A stretch of 64,000 nt of DNA, from contig CAWBPA010000017.1 of the NCBI GenBank assembly GCA_963790545.1, positions 682,001 through 746,000 of the forward strand, written 5' to 3'. Positions 17,038 to 27,500 of this stretch are shown piece by piece; position 1 is the stretch's first letter; the number at the start of each line of letters is the position of its first letter. The notes under the pieces are model-generated. The model was given only the letters and a program-made list of their open reading frames with translations, searched no databases and was not told the origin of the DNA. The DNA is from DATBJG01 sp963790545 (GTDB lineage Bacteria > Acidobacteriota > Vicinamibacteria > Vicinamibacterales > JAMQPK01). The position numbers were made by a program, and so were the translations under genes.

Positions 17038-19459
17038 ATGTTGCACGACCTTCGACTCGCCCTGCGCACCCACCTCCGACGCCCGATGTTTGCCCTGCTC
17101 ATCGTCATGCTGCTGGCCATCGGTGTTGGCGCCAATACGTTCGTGCTGAGCCTCGTCGAGGCGGTGCTCCTGCGGCCGTTCGAGTTCAACGATCAGAATC
17201 GATTGACGATGTTGTGGCTCCGCGACCGGACACGAAACGTGTCGTTCGTCGAGATGTCGTATCCCGACTACCTCGACATTCGACGGCGCAGCCGGACGTT
17301 TGCGGACCTGGCCGCAATGCCGGCCGTCAACAGCACGTTGAACTTGACCGGCGAAGGCGAGCCGCAAGTCATCACCGGGCGTCCCGTCACGGGCAACTTT
17401 TTCGAGGTGCTCGGAGTCCGACCCTCCGTCGGCCGCTCGTTCGAGCCAGCCGAACAGGTCAAAGGCGGCGCGGCGGCGGCCGTGCTCTCGGATGGATTCT
17501 GGCGCCGGGCGTTTGGCGGTGACCCCTCGGTCGTGGGACGTTCGCTGCGGCTCGACGGCAACTCCGTCATGGTGGTCGGCATCATGCCGCCCGGGTTTGC
17601 CTATCCTGCTGGCGTCGATCTGTGGACCACGCTCGAGCCAGGCCTCGAGGGCATCGCCGAGGAGAGAGGGACCGGGTGGCTGCTGGCAATCGGGCGCCTG
17701 GCGCCAGGGGTGACACTTGCTCAGGCATCCGATGAGGCCAACGCCGTCTTCCGTGGGCTGCTCGCTCAGCACGCGGCGGGATTTGACGCTGAGCTCACGC
17801 TCACACCCCTCGTTGACACCATCGTCCGCCGCAGCCGGACGCAGCTCATCGTCCTGTCCTCTGCCGTCGGCGTTCTCCTGCTCATCGCATGTGCCAACGT
17901 CGCGGGTCTGCTGCTCGCACATACGGCGTCCAGGACCCGCGAAATCGCCACGCGGCTGGCGCTGGGGGCCAGTCGCAGGCAGATCGTCCGTCAACTGCTG
18001 GTCGAGGCGATCCCCTTGGCGGCGATTGGCGCAGTCGGGGGCATCTATCTCGCGTGGTGGGGCACATCCGCCATGCGCGCCGCGACCGCCATCGACATTC
18101 CGCGCGTGGGAGAAGCAGGGCTCAACTGGCGGCTGTGCGCATTTGCTGTCACGCTTTCGGTTGTCGCAGCGATCGTGGCAAGCCTGGCCCCGGCACGCCA
18201 CACCTCGCGGGTCGCCCTTGTCGAGGCGCTGCGTACGAACTCGCTCGGTGCCGCGGGAGGTGGAGGTCTTCGATCGCTTCGCGGTGGACTGGCCGCGGCC
18301 CAGATCGCGCTCACGTTCCTGCTGCTCGTCGCGTCCGGGTTGATGCTGCGGAGCCTCAACAACTATCAGAACATCGACCTCGGGTTCGATCCGGATCGAC
18401 TATTGACGATCGAGATGCCCGTCGCCGAACCAGCCGCATCGGATGCCGCCCGCACCAATCGCTTTTTCGCGACGGTCACCGAGCGCCTTGCGACGTTGCC
18501 CGACGTCGAGGCCAGCGCAGCGGTGCTGCTGAGGCCGCTCTGGAGCACTGTCGGACTCGATTGGCCCTATCAGGCGGATAGCCAGACGACCGAAGAGGCG
18601 AAACGGAACCCCCTCATCAACCTGGAAGCAGTCACACCAACGTACTTCTCGACAATGAGGATTCCGGTGCGCTCCGGGCGCGTCTTCACGGACGCGGATC
18701 GAGAGGGCGCACAGGGTGTCGCTATTGTGAGCCAGAGCTTCGCACAGCAGGCGTGGGGCGACGAGGTAGCGGTGGGACGTCGCATCAAGATGCCGCTGCC
18801 CGATAGCCGGTACAGCAAAGAATGGCTGACCGTCGTCGGGGTGGTGGCCGACGTGCGTTATCGGGCTCTCGATGTGCCGCGCCTCGACGTGTACATGCCG
18901 GCTGCGCAATTTTCGTTTCCGTTGCGACACCTCGTCCTGCGCACGAAGGGAGATCCGAATCGACTGGTGCAGGGCATCCGAGCCGAAATTCTCGCTCTGG
19001 ATCCCAATCAGCCCATCACCGACGCTCGGACAATGACCGACATCGTCCACGCCACGCTCGGGGCCTGGCGGTTGCACACGCGGATACTTGTTCTCTTTGC
19101 CGCCATTGCCATGGGACTCGCGGCCATCGGGCTGTACGCGGTGCTGGCGCGGCTGGTCGACGAGCGCACTCGTGAGATTGGCGTGCGCGTGGCGCTTGGC
19201 GCGAGACCTGTTCGCGTTCTGCGCGAGGTGCTGGCCGGCGGGCTCAAGCTGACTGTTGTCGGACCTCGTCGCCGGCGCGCTCGCAAGCGCGCTTGCCATG
19301 CGGGTGATGACCAGCGTGGTATTTGGCGTCGAGACCTCGGACCTGTTGACCTACGCCGCGACGATCGCACTCATCCTCACCGTGTCGACAATCGCCAGCT
19401 TCGTGCCCGCACTGCGGGCCGCCAGATTGGATCCGATGCAGGCTCTGAGACAAGAGTAG
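17038..19459 (+). CDS. ADOP-type FtsX/MacB-like permease, C-terminal frameshift
   Basis: This roughly 807-residue membrane protein has the MacB-like permease plan duplicated within one chain. An N-terminal membrane helix (FALLIVMLLAIGVGANTFVLSLVEAVLLR) precedes a periplasmic MacB_PCD-like domain, then an FtsX block (VGVLLLIACANVAGLLLAHTASRTREIATRLALGASRRQIVRQLL), a second periplasmic domain and a second FtsX block (RTREIGVRVALGARPVRVLREVL). The frame is lost near 19260; the true end (DLVAGALASALAM, VPALRAARLDPMQALRQE) continues in another frame to 19459 and is recovered by removing one G. No ABC ATPase lies next to it, as is usual for these 'orphan' permeases. Substrate or role is unknown. 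Confidence 0.88.
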
Positions 19460-19489
19460 GCTCTCTGTTGAGTGCCTCAAAACTCGCCC

Positions 19490-19996
19490 ATGTCGACCGA
19501 CCATCAGATCCAACCGCTGACTGACCCCAGGGACGTCTCACAAGCCGCGACGCTCATGGTCAGCTCAGAACCCTGGATCACGTTGAAACTCTCAACCGAA
19601 ATTGCGGTCTCGTTGCTGACCGATCCAACCAAGGAAGTTCATGCAACGCGCGATGCCCAGGGCGTGACTGGTTTTGTCGTTCTGGACATGCGCGGCCTGC
19701 TGAGGGGTTACATCCAGATTCTGTGTGTACGCCCGGACTGTCGCGGGCGAGGCCTGGGATCGACGCTGATTCGGTGGGCTGAGAACCGAATCCTGCAGGA
19801 CAGCCCGAACGTCTTCATTTGCGTGTCATCCTTCAACACCGGCGCGCGGCGGCTCTACGAACGCCTTGGGTTCGAGCCTGTGGGAGCGCTTCGCGAGTTC
19901 ATCGTGAACGGACACGATGAGATCCTTCTCCGAAAACGCGAGGCACCTGGGCGGACTTTACTTCTCAGCAGGGACGACTCGCAGGCGGCCGTCAGT
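19490..19996 (+). CDS. GNAT family N-acetyltransferase (end uncertain)
   Basis: The protein starts at ATG 19490 (MSTDHQIQPLTDPRDVSQAA) and shows a GNAT core: GFVVLDMRGLLRGYIQILCV, the acetyl-CoA loop RPDCRGRGLGSTLIRWAE and the typical C-terminal GARRLYERLGFEPVG. In the written frame it runs on to 20578 across the opposite-strand gene, which is unlikely. A one-base slip in the AAAA run near 19937 would end it as RKTRGTWADFTSQQ with a stop at about 19994, the usual length for this family (about 165 residues). The start overlaps no other gene and is 30 bases after the permease. Confidence 0.72.
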
Positions 19997-21170
19997 AGTC
20001 CGATCGACGATGTATTGCGTCGCTCGGTCGTTGTGGAAAACCGCGATGCCATCGTGGCTGGCCAGGACCAACCGGTCAACCACGGGAACGAACTCGTGTC
20101 CGATGCTTTCGCCCGTCTCGAAACGCTGGTACGTCTCCGATTGCCGATCAAATCGCAGCACGCCTCCGCCCGGCCCGCCGTACTCGCTCCGCGAGACCAA
20201 CGCCAGCCAGACAGCCTCCGCCTGAACGTAGATCGCAGATACGGACCAGTCTGCGATAACCGGAGACGTAAAGACGCGATACTTCCTCTCCTCGGCATCG
20301 AAGTAACCGAAGCCGCCGATGCCCGTGATGCCTTCTCCGTCGTAGAAGGTCTTGCCAAACCAAAGCGTGTCACCCTCGTTTTGCCAAGGACCGATTCGAT
20401 CCTCGAAGGTGGCCCTACCAGGAGTGTAACTCTGTGGTATCTGTCCGGGCCTGGCTCGTACCGAACGCCTCGTGATTGGATAGCGGAAGGCGATACGACC
20501 GTCGTCGACGTCCCACGATCTCCTGAACCACCAACTCTGGTTCGTCCGTCTGACCTTTTTGTATCTGTGCCAGCGTGAACGTGCCAGAAAAGCCGAATCG
20601 GGGAGGCACGAAGGCGCGTTCGGCAACGGCCCCTCGGAATCGAGGGAGCTCTGAGACTGTCGCCTCTTTAACCGAAGCGATCACCTTGAACTCCGGCACA
20701 CGATCGGGCTGGAAGTCGACCTGCACCTGTACAGTTCCATCACTTCCAACAAACACCGCGCCCGTTCCGTCCCTCTTGAGCTTCACGCGCGACATCGAAA
20801 ACGGCTCGTAAGCAAACCTGCTGACTAGACGTTTCGCTCGAACGTCGTAGACAAACTTCCGATTCGGATAGACCTCCGATTTCTCACCGCCGCAGGAAAT
20901 GACCGTATCGGTTGCGGTAACACGCAGGATACGCGCATAGCATTCGCCTACCCCCGGTTCAATCGCGAGGACGTAAACTCTCTCGGGTCGGAAGCGCTCT
21001 TGAAGAAAGAGGCCAAGCTTCGACCCATCCCAACCGAACCAGCCATCGGAGACATCGTAGAACCCAACTGCGCTCGGCCGGCCAACGGCAAGTACGAGAT
21101 CCATGTCGCCGGTAAGCGTTACCCGATGCCAGACGATCGCGTCGGCTTCGGATCGATCTAATCGTTTCAA
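19958..21170 (-). CDS. Hypothetical protein, frameshifted, possible propeller fold
   Basis: Two overlapping frames together read as one protein of about 400 residues. The first (from TTG 21170) runs through DMDLVLAVGRPSAVGFYDVSDG, PERVYVLAIEPGVGE and VPPRFGFSGTFTLAQIQKGQTDEPELVVQEI. The second continues DVDDGRIAFRYPITRR, GDTLWFGKTFYDGEGITGIGGFGYFD and LRFDRQSETYQRFETGESIG to 19958. Removing one G near 20512-20514 joins them. The open frame extends further upstream to about 21262 without an ATG, so the N-terminus is uncertain. The repeated YFDAEERKYRVFT and LRFDRQSETYQRF phrases suggest beta-propeller blades. No specific family was recognised. Confidence 0.55.
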
Positions 21171-21393
21171 GACATTGATTACTGCGAGATCGCTTCGGTT
21201 AGAGTCTTGAAGGAATGATGTCGCAAGCGCCAGGGAAGCATTGCAAGCCTCACCATGTTTTTAGTCTAGCGCAACGTTACGGGACGCGGATCGTCGCGGA
21301 TTCATACGGATCTCTTGCCGCGGCGCAAGGACTCTGCCACCGCACGGGACTCTTCGCCGGCCCGGTCAAAAACCGGCCGCGCCGCAGGCGCGC

Positions 21394-21475
21394 GTGGAAG
21401 GGAGCACGGCTGAAGGATAAGAGCGTCCCTCCGAAGCAGTCCGCGCTCTTATCCTTCAGCCGTGCTCCCTTCCAC
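21394..21475. repeat. Perfect 32-base inverted repeat
   Basis: The arms 21394-21425 and 21444-21475 are exact reverse complements over 32 bases (inner ends GGATAAGAGCG and CGCTCTTATCC), with an 18-base loop. Smaller hairpins flank it: GGCCCGGTCAAAAACCGGCC on the left and AGCCTGGCTCCGCCAGGCT on the right. It lies in a 400-base gap without a convincing gene, upstream of the secreted-family gene at 21669. The open frames that cross it encode mirror-image peptides and are not considered real. Confidence 0.88.
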
Positions 21476-21668
21476 GAGCCTGGCTCCGCCAGGCTGCCGG
21501 TCGCCCCATCCGCGTGATCCGCGATGATCTGCGTCCCGACCTGATGAGCGGCCGGCTCCCGCACTCTCTTCACTAAATCTGACCGGCTACCTATGGACGA
21601 ACGATGAAGGTTTCCCGCGTCAGTGAGCTATCATGGGATTCCAGAAAGGCCTGAAAAAAGGATTCTCT

Positions 21669-22697
21669 ATGAACAAGCGCAGGCTTACCGGCATCGTAAC
21701 AGCCGTCCTTCTCGCGTCGATCTCGCTGACCGGGCAGTCGCCGTCGTCCTCGTACAAAGCGCCGCGAACGCCTTGGGGCGACCCCGACTTACAGGGCGTC
21801 TGGAACGGCAACGATCTTCAGGGTGTTCCATTTCAGCGCGCCGAGACCGTCGGCACGCGCAGCGTCCTGAATGACGATGAGTACAGGCAGCGCGTGGCGG
21901 CCCGCGATCGGCTTGTGCAAACCGACAACGTGGACTTCGATATCGAGAATGCCGAGAAGTTCGAATCCTTTGGGGCGGTCGGGGGCCCGGTGTCGCCCTC
22001 TCCCCATTGGCTGGAGCGTTCGAGAAACGTCAGCCGGCAGGCGTCCTTTCTCATCGATCCGCCTGACGGGCGGCTGCCCGCCATGACCCCTGAAGCGCAG
22101 CAGCGCCAGCAGGCACAACGCGACGCCCAGCAGGCGCGTCGAGCGACCTTGAACGGGCGTGAGGCCGATACCTACACCGACCGCAGCTTGTACGACCGGT
22201 GCGTCAGCCTGGGGCCGCTGGGATCGCTAACTCCGAAGATTTACAACTCCGGCAACCGGATTGTGCAGGGTCCTGGCTGGGTGGCCTTTACCAACGAGAT
22301 GATTCACGAGACGCGAATCATCCCGACAGATGGACGGCCGAACGTGAGCTCGAGAATCACGTCCTGGATGGGCAACTCGGTCGGTCATTGGGAAGGTGAC
22401 ACACTGGTCGTCGTCACCCGACACGTGCGGCCGGAAATCAACTTTCAGGGTGCACCGCTTTCAGACGACGGTCGACTGATCGAGCGATTCACCCGTGTTG
22501 CCGACGGAACACTCGAGTATCGGATGACGGTCGAAGACCCGAAGAATTGGACCCGCAGCTGGACCATGATGATGCCGCTGCCACGGGACGATCGCTACGG
22601 GTTTTACGAATATGCCTGTCATGAAGGCAACTACACCATGTTCAACATCCTCAGCGGCGCACGCGCCCAGGAGAAGCAGAACGTTGAGGAGCGTTAG
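21669..22697 (+). CDS. Secreted protein of the unnamed GDTLVV-type family, CHEGNY subgroup
   Basis: This 342-residue protein starts at ATG 21669 behind AAAAAAGGA, with a signal peptide (MNKRRLTGIVTAVLLASISLTGQ). Family landmarks in order: APRTPWGDPDLQGVWNGNDL near the mature N-terminus, SFLIDPPDGRLPAMTPEAQQ, LYDRCVSLGPLGS, IVQGPGWVAFTNEMIHETRI with IPTDGRPN, the core NSVGHWEGDTLVVVTRHV, then RLIERFTRVADGTLEYRMTVEDPKNWTRSW and a C-terminal YEYACHEGNYTMFNILSGAR. All features point to a beta-rich periplasmic or secreted domain; no enzymatic activity is known to me. It is followed by the metallo-beta-lactamase gene, about 90 bases away. Confidence 0.85.
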   Translation: MNKRRLTGIVTAVLLASISLTGQSPSSSYKAPRTPWGDPDLQGVWNGNDLQGVPFQRAETVGTRSVLNDDEYRQRVAARDRLVQTDNVDFDIENAEKFESFGAVGGPVSPSPHWLERSRNVSRQASFLIDPPDGRLPAMTPEAQQRQQAQRDAQQARRATLNGREADTYTDRSLYDRCVSLGPLGSLTPKIYNSGNRIVQGPGWVAFTNEMIHETRIIPTDGRPNVSSRITSWMGNSVGHWEGDTLVVVTRHVRPEINFQGAPLSDDGRLIERFTRVADGTLEYRMTVEDPKNWTRSWTMMMPLPRDDRYGFYEYACHEGNYTMFNILSGARAQEKQNVEER

Positions 22698-22703
22698 CGT
22701 CTA

Positions 22704-22733
22704 GCAGGCCTAAAGGCCTGCGCTACGTACTGT
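22704..22733. repeat. TAAA-loop hairpin repeat, copy 3
   Basis: GCAGGCC-TAAA-GGCCTGC (22704-22721) is followed by GCTACGTACTGT. A partial echo, GTACATACTGTGGTGAAGC, follows at about 22745-22763. The stem differs in sequence from copy 1 but pairs perfectly. Confidence 0.82.
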
Positions 22734-22790
22734 GGTGAAGCTTGGTGTACATACTGTGGTGAAGCCGGGTGACGCCTTAAGGAGATACGC

Positions 22791-23724
22791 ATGAAGAGAT
22801 ACGTCGTTCTCGGTCTCGTGGTGGGAGTGGGCGCGCTGTCGTCGGCGGTCGCGGCCTGGCAGCAGCCACCGGCCGGCCGCGGCGCGCAGCCGGCGCCGAT
22901 GGTCATCGAGGTTGAAAAGCTCCACGACAACTTCTTCGTGCTCCGTGGAGGCGGCGGCAACACCGCTGTGTACATCACGGCCGCCGGCGTGACACTCGTT
23001 GACACGAAGATCCCGGGCTGGGGAAAACCGCTGATTGAGAAGCTCAAGGAGATCACGGACAAGCCGGTGACGACCATCATCAACACGCACACGCATTTCG
23101 ATCACGTTGGTGGCAACGTAGACTTCCCCACCACCGTCGAGTTCGTCGCGCACGAGAACACCAAGGCCAACATGGAAAAAGCGATGCCACCCAAGGGGTT
23201 TGAGAAACAGGCGGGGCCGGACGTCTTCAAGGCGAACAACGGCAAGAACATGACTGAACGGACGTTCAAAGACCGGCTGACGCTCGGCAGCGGCAACGAG
23301 CGCGTCGAGCTCTATTATTTCGGTCGTGCCCACACCAGCGGTGACACGTTCGTGCTCTTCCCTACCCTTCGTGTGCTCCATACCGGCGATGCGTTCCCGA
23401 ACAAAGGCATTCCAATCATGGACGGGAACAACGGAGGGAGCGGGGTTTCCTACGCCGACACGCTGGCGAAGGCCGCTGCCCTTCCCAACGTCGACGTCAT
23501 CGTGACGGGCCACAGTCCCAACATGAAGGTGGCCGATCTGAAGGAGTACTCGGAGTTCAACCGCGACTTCGTGCAGTCGGTTCAGGCGGCGAAGAAAGGC
23601 CGGCCGTACGATTGACGATGTCGTCAACACGTGGAAGGTGCCCGAACGGTTCAAGGGGTACGCCCAGCCGATGCCGGAGCGGCTGCGTTACAACGTCGAA
23701 CTGGTGTGGGAAGAGACGAAATAG
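22791..23724 (+). CDS. MBL-fold metallo-hydrolase, C-terminal frameshift
   Basis: The start ATG 22791 follows AAGGAGAT. After a signal peptide (LVVGVGALSSAVAAWQQ) comes a metallo-beta-lactamase fold: zinc motif NTHTHFDHVGG (about residues 99-107), the second metal ligand region FGRAHTSGDTFVLF, HTGDAFPNKG and VIVTGHSPN. The first frame stops at 23615, but a conserved tail (IDDVVNTWKVPERFKGY, ERLRYNVELVWEETK) continues in another frame to 23724; removing one base near 23597-23603 restores it. It is probably a periplasmic hydrolase of cyclase-like or lactamase-like type; its substrate is unknown. Confidence 0.87.
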
Positions 23725-23742
23725 AAAATCATTAACGATCTT

Positions 23743-24327
23743 CTAGCGTTTTCGCACGACGAAATCGAACGACGCGGCGAGACCCGCGTCCTGATCCTTC
23801 GGCGCCAGAACGAGCGACGAGCGCGCAATGCGATCGTTTCCGAGCAGCGCGTCGCCCTTGAAGAAGAGCTGCGTGGTCAGCTCGGTGATGTCGTCGCCGT
23901 ACACCTTGAAGTGAAAATGTGCGGGCCGGCCGCTGTAGAACTTCGGCTTGATCGTCCTGAACGAGTAACGCCCCTCCGCATCGGTCCGTACCCGTCCTCG
24001 AAGGCGGAATCCCTGAGAATCATAGGCACCTGTCGAATCGGCGTGCCATAAGTCCACAACCGTATTCTTCAGGACCGCACCAGCCGGATCCAGCACCCTT
24101 CCGGAAAGCAGGAACGGTGTGCCCTGGACGCCGCCCTCGATCAGCATCGAACGGAATGGCGCGCCAGGTTTATAGAACGGCCCTGCGGTGGTGGATTCCG
24201 TCAGATCCAGCGCGGCCCAGAGCGGGCTCAATTCGCCGAGACCCAGGCAGCCAACAAGCAGAGCACCGCTGGAGAAGGCGGCTTGTCGGATGATCTGGCG
24301 GCGGGTGGTCGCTGACTGTGCCTTCAT
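23743..24327 (-). CDS. Tat-exported intradiol ring-cleavage dioxygenase
   Basis: This 194-residue protein has a twin-arginine type leader (TTRRQIIRQAAFSSGALLVG) and a protocatechuate 3,4-dioxygenase-like beta-sandwich. The likely ferric-iron ligands are visible: tyrosine in DSTGAYDSQG, tyrosine in KFYSGRP and the two histidines of RPAHFHFKV. The phrase LDLTESTTAGPFYKPGAPFR matches the usual N-terminal part of the domain. It would cleave catechol-like rings between the hydroxyls, possibly in the periplasm. The length is short for protocatechuate dioxygenase subunits, and the substrate is unknown. It converges on the MBL gene, with 18 bases between stops. Confidence 0.85.
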   Translation of the reverse strand: MKAQSATTRRQIIRQAAFSSGALLVGCLGLGELSPLWAALDLTESTTAGPFYKPGAPFRSMLIEGGVQGTPFLLSGRVLDPAGAVLKNTVVDLWHADSTGAYDSQGFRLRGRVRTDAEGRYSFRTIKPKFYSGRPAHFHFKVYGDDITELTTQLFFKGDALLGNDRIARSSLVLAPKDQDAGLAASFDFVVRKR

Positions 24328-24370
24328 CGCCGTGTCTCCTCAATTGGAGTATACGCCGGCAGGACGACCA

Positions 24371-24441
24371 TTGGCGATTATTGATCTGTGATTTGCGAAT
24401 CGTTGGTGATTGGTGGATTTGCGATTGCTGGATTTTATTGA
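24371..24441. repeat. Low-complexity GATTTG/GATTG intergenic repeat
   Basis: The gap between the dioxygenase start and the TonB receptor end is filled with TTGGCGATTATTGATCTGTG, ATTTGCGAATCGTTGGTGAT and similar words. No gene is seen in 24328-24549. Confidence 0.5.
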
Positions 24442-24549
24442 AGATTACGAGCTCAGATCGGGAACCATCAATCGGAGATCGCCAGTCGAAAGGGGCCAGG
24501 GATAATTCCCTGCGCCCCCTTCAGCGTTGTAGCGTCCCTTGCGTCGAGC

Positions 24550-27500
24550 TCAGAAGTTCACTGTGAAGTTCAATCGCACGAAGCGCGGTGTGTAGATCGA
24601 GGTCGGGTTGAGCCACGTGCCGCCCTGTAGCGTGTTGCCCGGGCTGTACTGGTACGTGCTCGTATAGGCCGTTGCATAGTTGGTGTTGAGCATATTGAAG
24701 AGATCGAGACCGATGTCGGAACGCGTCTGACCGAAACGGAGGACCTTCGCGATCCGCATGTCGATCTGGTTGCGGCGACCGTCCACGTACATCCTGTGCT
24801 CGTTGTCGATCAGCAGCACGTTTGTGGTGCCGTTGGGTAGGGAGCCCACAGGCAGACGGCCGAGCTGCTGCTGCACGACGCTGTTCGGCACCTGCCAGAT
24901 CGCCCCGTTGGCATTCGGGCCAACGGTCCCGCTCCCAGTTCCAAGTTCGAACGCCGGCTGCGAGCGCAGGGTGGCGCTGATCTGCACATCGATCTTCGGA
25001 ATCGTGTACGTCGCCAAGCCTCGCAGCGTCGTCTCGAACGGATCCTCGTCACGGCAGCTGCCCAGCGAGAGCAAGTTCATGCGCGTGTCCGGGCTGTCGA
25101 TTTTAGGCACGGTGGCGCATCTGTCGTCGATGGCGCGGCCCGTAGTGGTACCGACCTGGAACGTGAAGCCATTGCGGAGGCGCCCGTTCAAGGTGATATC
25201 GACGCCGTGCCAGTAGTTCCTCCGTGCGTCGCCGAAGTCCGTCTCGAACGTGACGTAGTTCTGCGCCGCGACGCCGGCTGCCGCAACGGTCGGGACATAT
25301 GAGGTGATCGGGTAGCCGCCACCGCCCGGAAGCCGCGGGTCCAGCGGTGCGGCGATGGTCCAGCTGTCGTACTGCGACGGGCCGATGTTCTGGTTGTCGG
25401 TGACGGTGAACCCTTGGAACCATCGTCTGGCATAGCCCACATCCACCGACACACGCGGGATCAGCTGCTGCTGGACCGTCACGCCCCACTGCCAGTCGTT
25501 CTCGCGAACCCCCCAGCCTCTCAGGGTGTCGGAGTTTACCTGCTCGAGGCCGGTACCGACCTTCCCGAAGTTCAGGTTGTTGCCGGTCAATGCGCCGCAT
25601 GTATCAACTGCGGTCTGCAGGCCGAAGTTCAGGAGGTCGCAGTCAACGACCCTGTTGCCGTTGGTGTCTTGCCAGTTGCGGGTCACGACACCGAGGACGC
25701 CGCGGGCGATCCGGTTTGCCGGATTGTTGCGCGTGTACGCGCTATCGTTCGTCGCGGAGTCGAGGTAGTGACCCAGGTTGAACTTGAGCGCTGTCTTGCC
25801 GTTGCCGAACACGTCGTAGGCGACACCCATGCGCGGTGTGAGGTCGTTGAACGAGTCCACCGAAGCGGTCTTTTCGAACGTGATCGGCGCCTGGTTCGTC
25901 GCCGAAAGGGTCGTCGTCCCGTTGCCTTCCGCTGGGCTCCAGCTCCAGGCACGATCGTAGCGCAGCGCGCCCTGCAGCGTCAGCCGGCCGCGCGTCCAGG
26001 TGTCCTGAACGTACAGGGCCGCCGTCGACGTCCGATCCGACGTCTCCCAGTCCGGAAGCCGAAACCCGAAACTGATCGGAATGCCTTGGTTAAACGTGTA
26101 GGACAGCATCGAGGGGTTGACCACGGCCCTGGTCTCAGCCCTGAGATACGCTCCCTGATATCCCACCTTCAGGTTGTGCGCGCCGGTAACGTACGACGCG
26201 GAGGCGCGCCAGTTATTGGGATTCCCGTAGTTGTCGGAGTACTGCGATAGGGCGCGGTACGCATAGTTCGCTCGCGGCACGTACCGCTGGCCGGTCGCCG
26301 GGTTGATCGTGGTCCCATTCTGTTCGGTCACCCCGATCTCGAAGATCCCGTCTGGCGGGAGCTGCCCGGGTCCGCCGGCATGGTAGTAAGAGAACCTCGT
26401 GAACCCCGCCTCGAGTAACAGTCTGCTGGTCAATGGCGCCGTCCAAAGCGCCTGCGTCATGTAGTACGGGAAATCGAAGTAATTCGTGGAGGCCTCAGGT
26501 GAGGTGGTGGCTCCGGCGGACGCGATCCAGTTCGCTCCACGCGTGTGACAGCCATCGGTCTCGACCTTCAGCGGGGCGCCCTCGCAGCGGAGTTGGTACT
26601 CGTGGTTGAACGAGATGCGGTGCTTCGCGGCGACCTGCGCGGTGACCCGTCCGATGTACATTGTCCGGCCCTGGGATTGGCGCGCCGTGAGGCTGTCGTC
26701 CGGCAACCAATCCCAGCGCGACAGATTGCCGGTATTAGCGTTCGCGACGATGCCTTCGACGGCCGTCTCGGTATTCAGCCTGCGGTAGCTGCCGAGGAAC
26801 CAGAGGCGATCGCGCAGGATCGGGCCACCGTACGACGCGCTGGCGTCGTAGGAGTTGATGATACCCGGGGTTTCGGTAATGCCAACGGCACGAAGCTCGT
26901 CGTTGAGGTTGTCGCTCCTCGACCAGTCGCCGGCACTGTTGAAGAACCCCTGACCGCGGAAACTGTTGCCGCCTGCGCGGGGCACGAGATTCATCGTCGG
27001 GCCGCCAATGTCGGTCTCTCCCATGCCACCCGATACGGTCACCGAGACCTCATCGACGTTCACCGAATCCAGGATGTACGACGAGACGCCACCGCCGTTG
27101 AACGCCGCCGCGACGGTCATTCCGTTGACGGTCATGCGCCCTTCGTTCGTTGGGCCGCCGCGGGCGCTGAAGAACGTCATGGTCGGCGTCGCGTTGACGC
27201 CGTTGTTGTCCACGGTCAGGCCGGGCGTGGCGTTCAGCAGCGCTCCGACGGTCCGGGTCGCCGGTATGACGGAGATCACGTCCCCGCTGAGCACCGTCTC
27301 ACGCCGGACGGTCTGTACGTCCACAACTGGCGTCTCGCCGGTAACCGTAATCGTTTCCTCGACAGCGCCTACTCGCATCTCGATCGGAATAGTCAGGGTT
27401 GCGGATCCGGCCAGTTCGATCCCGTCGCGCTTGACGAGGCTAAAGCCCGGCAACGAGAACGTCAGTGAGTACGTGCCGGGATTCAGTTCGACGATGCGGT

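Noticed and set aside
16975..18201. 408-residue minus-strand frame
   Set aside because: Antisense to the ADOP permease and made of biased residues; the permease frame is clearly real.
20000..20578. Long C-terminal extension of the GNAT at 19490
   Set aside because: It reads antisense through the opposite gene and is better explained by a one-base slip near 19937 that removes the stop.
21215..21573. Two opposite frames containing KGARLKDKS-type peptides
   Set aside because: They are mirror translations of the 32-base inverted repeat rather than a gene.
25414..26250. 278-residue plus-strand frame
   Set aside because: Antisense to the TonB receptor at 24550-27717 with shadow composition.
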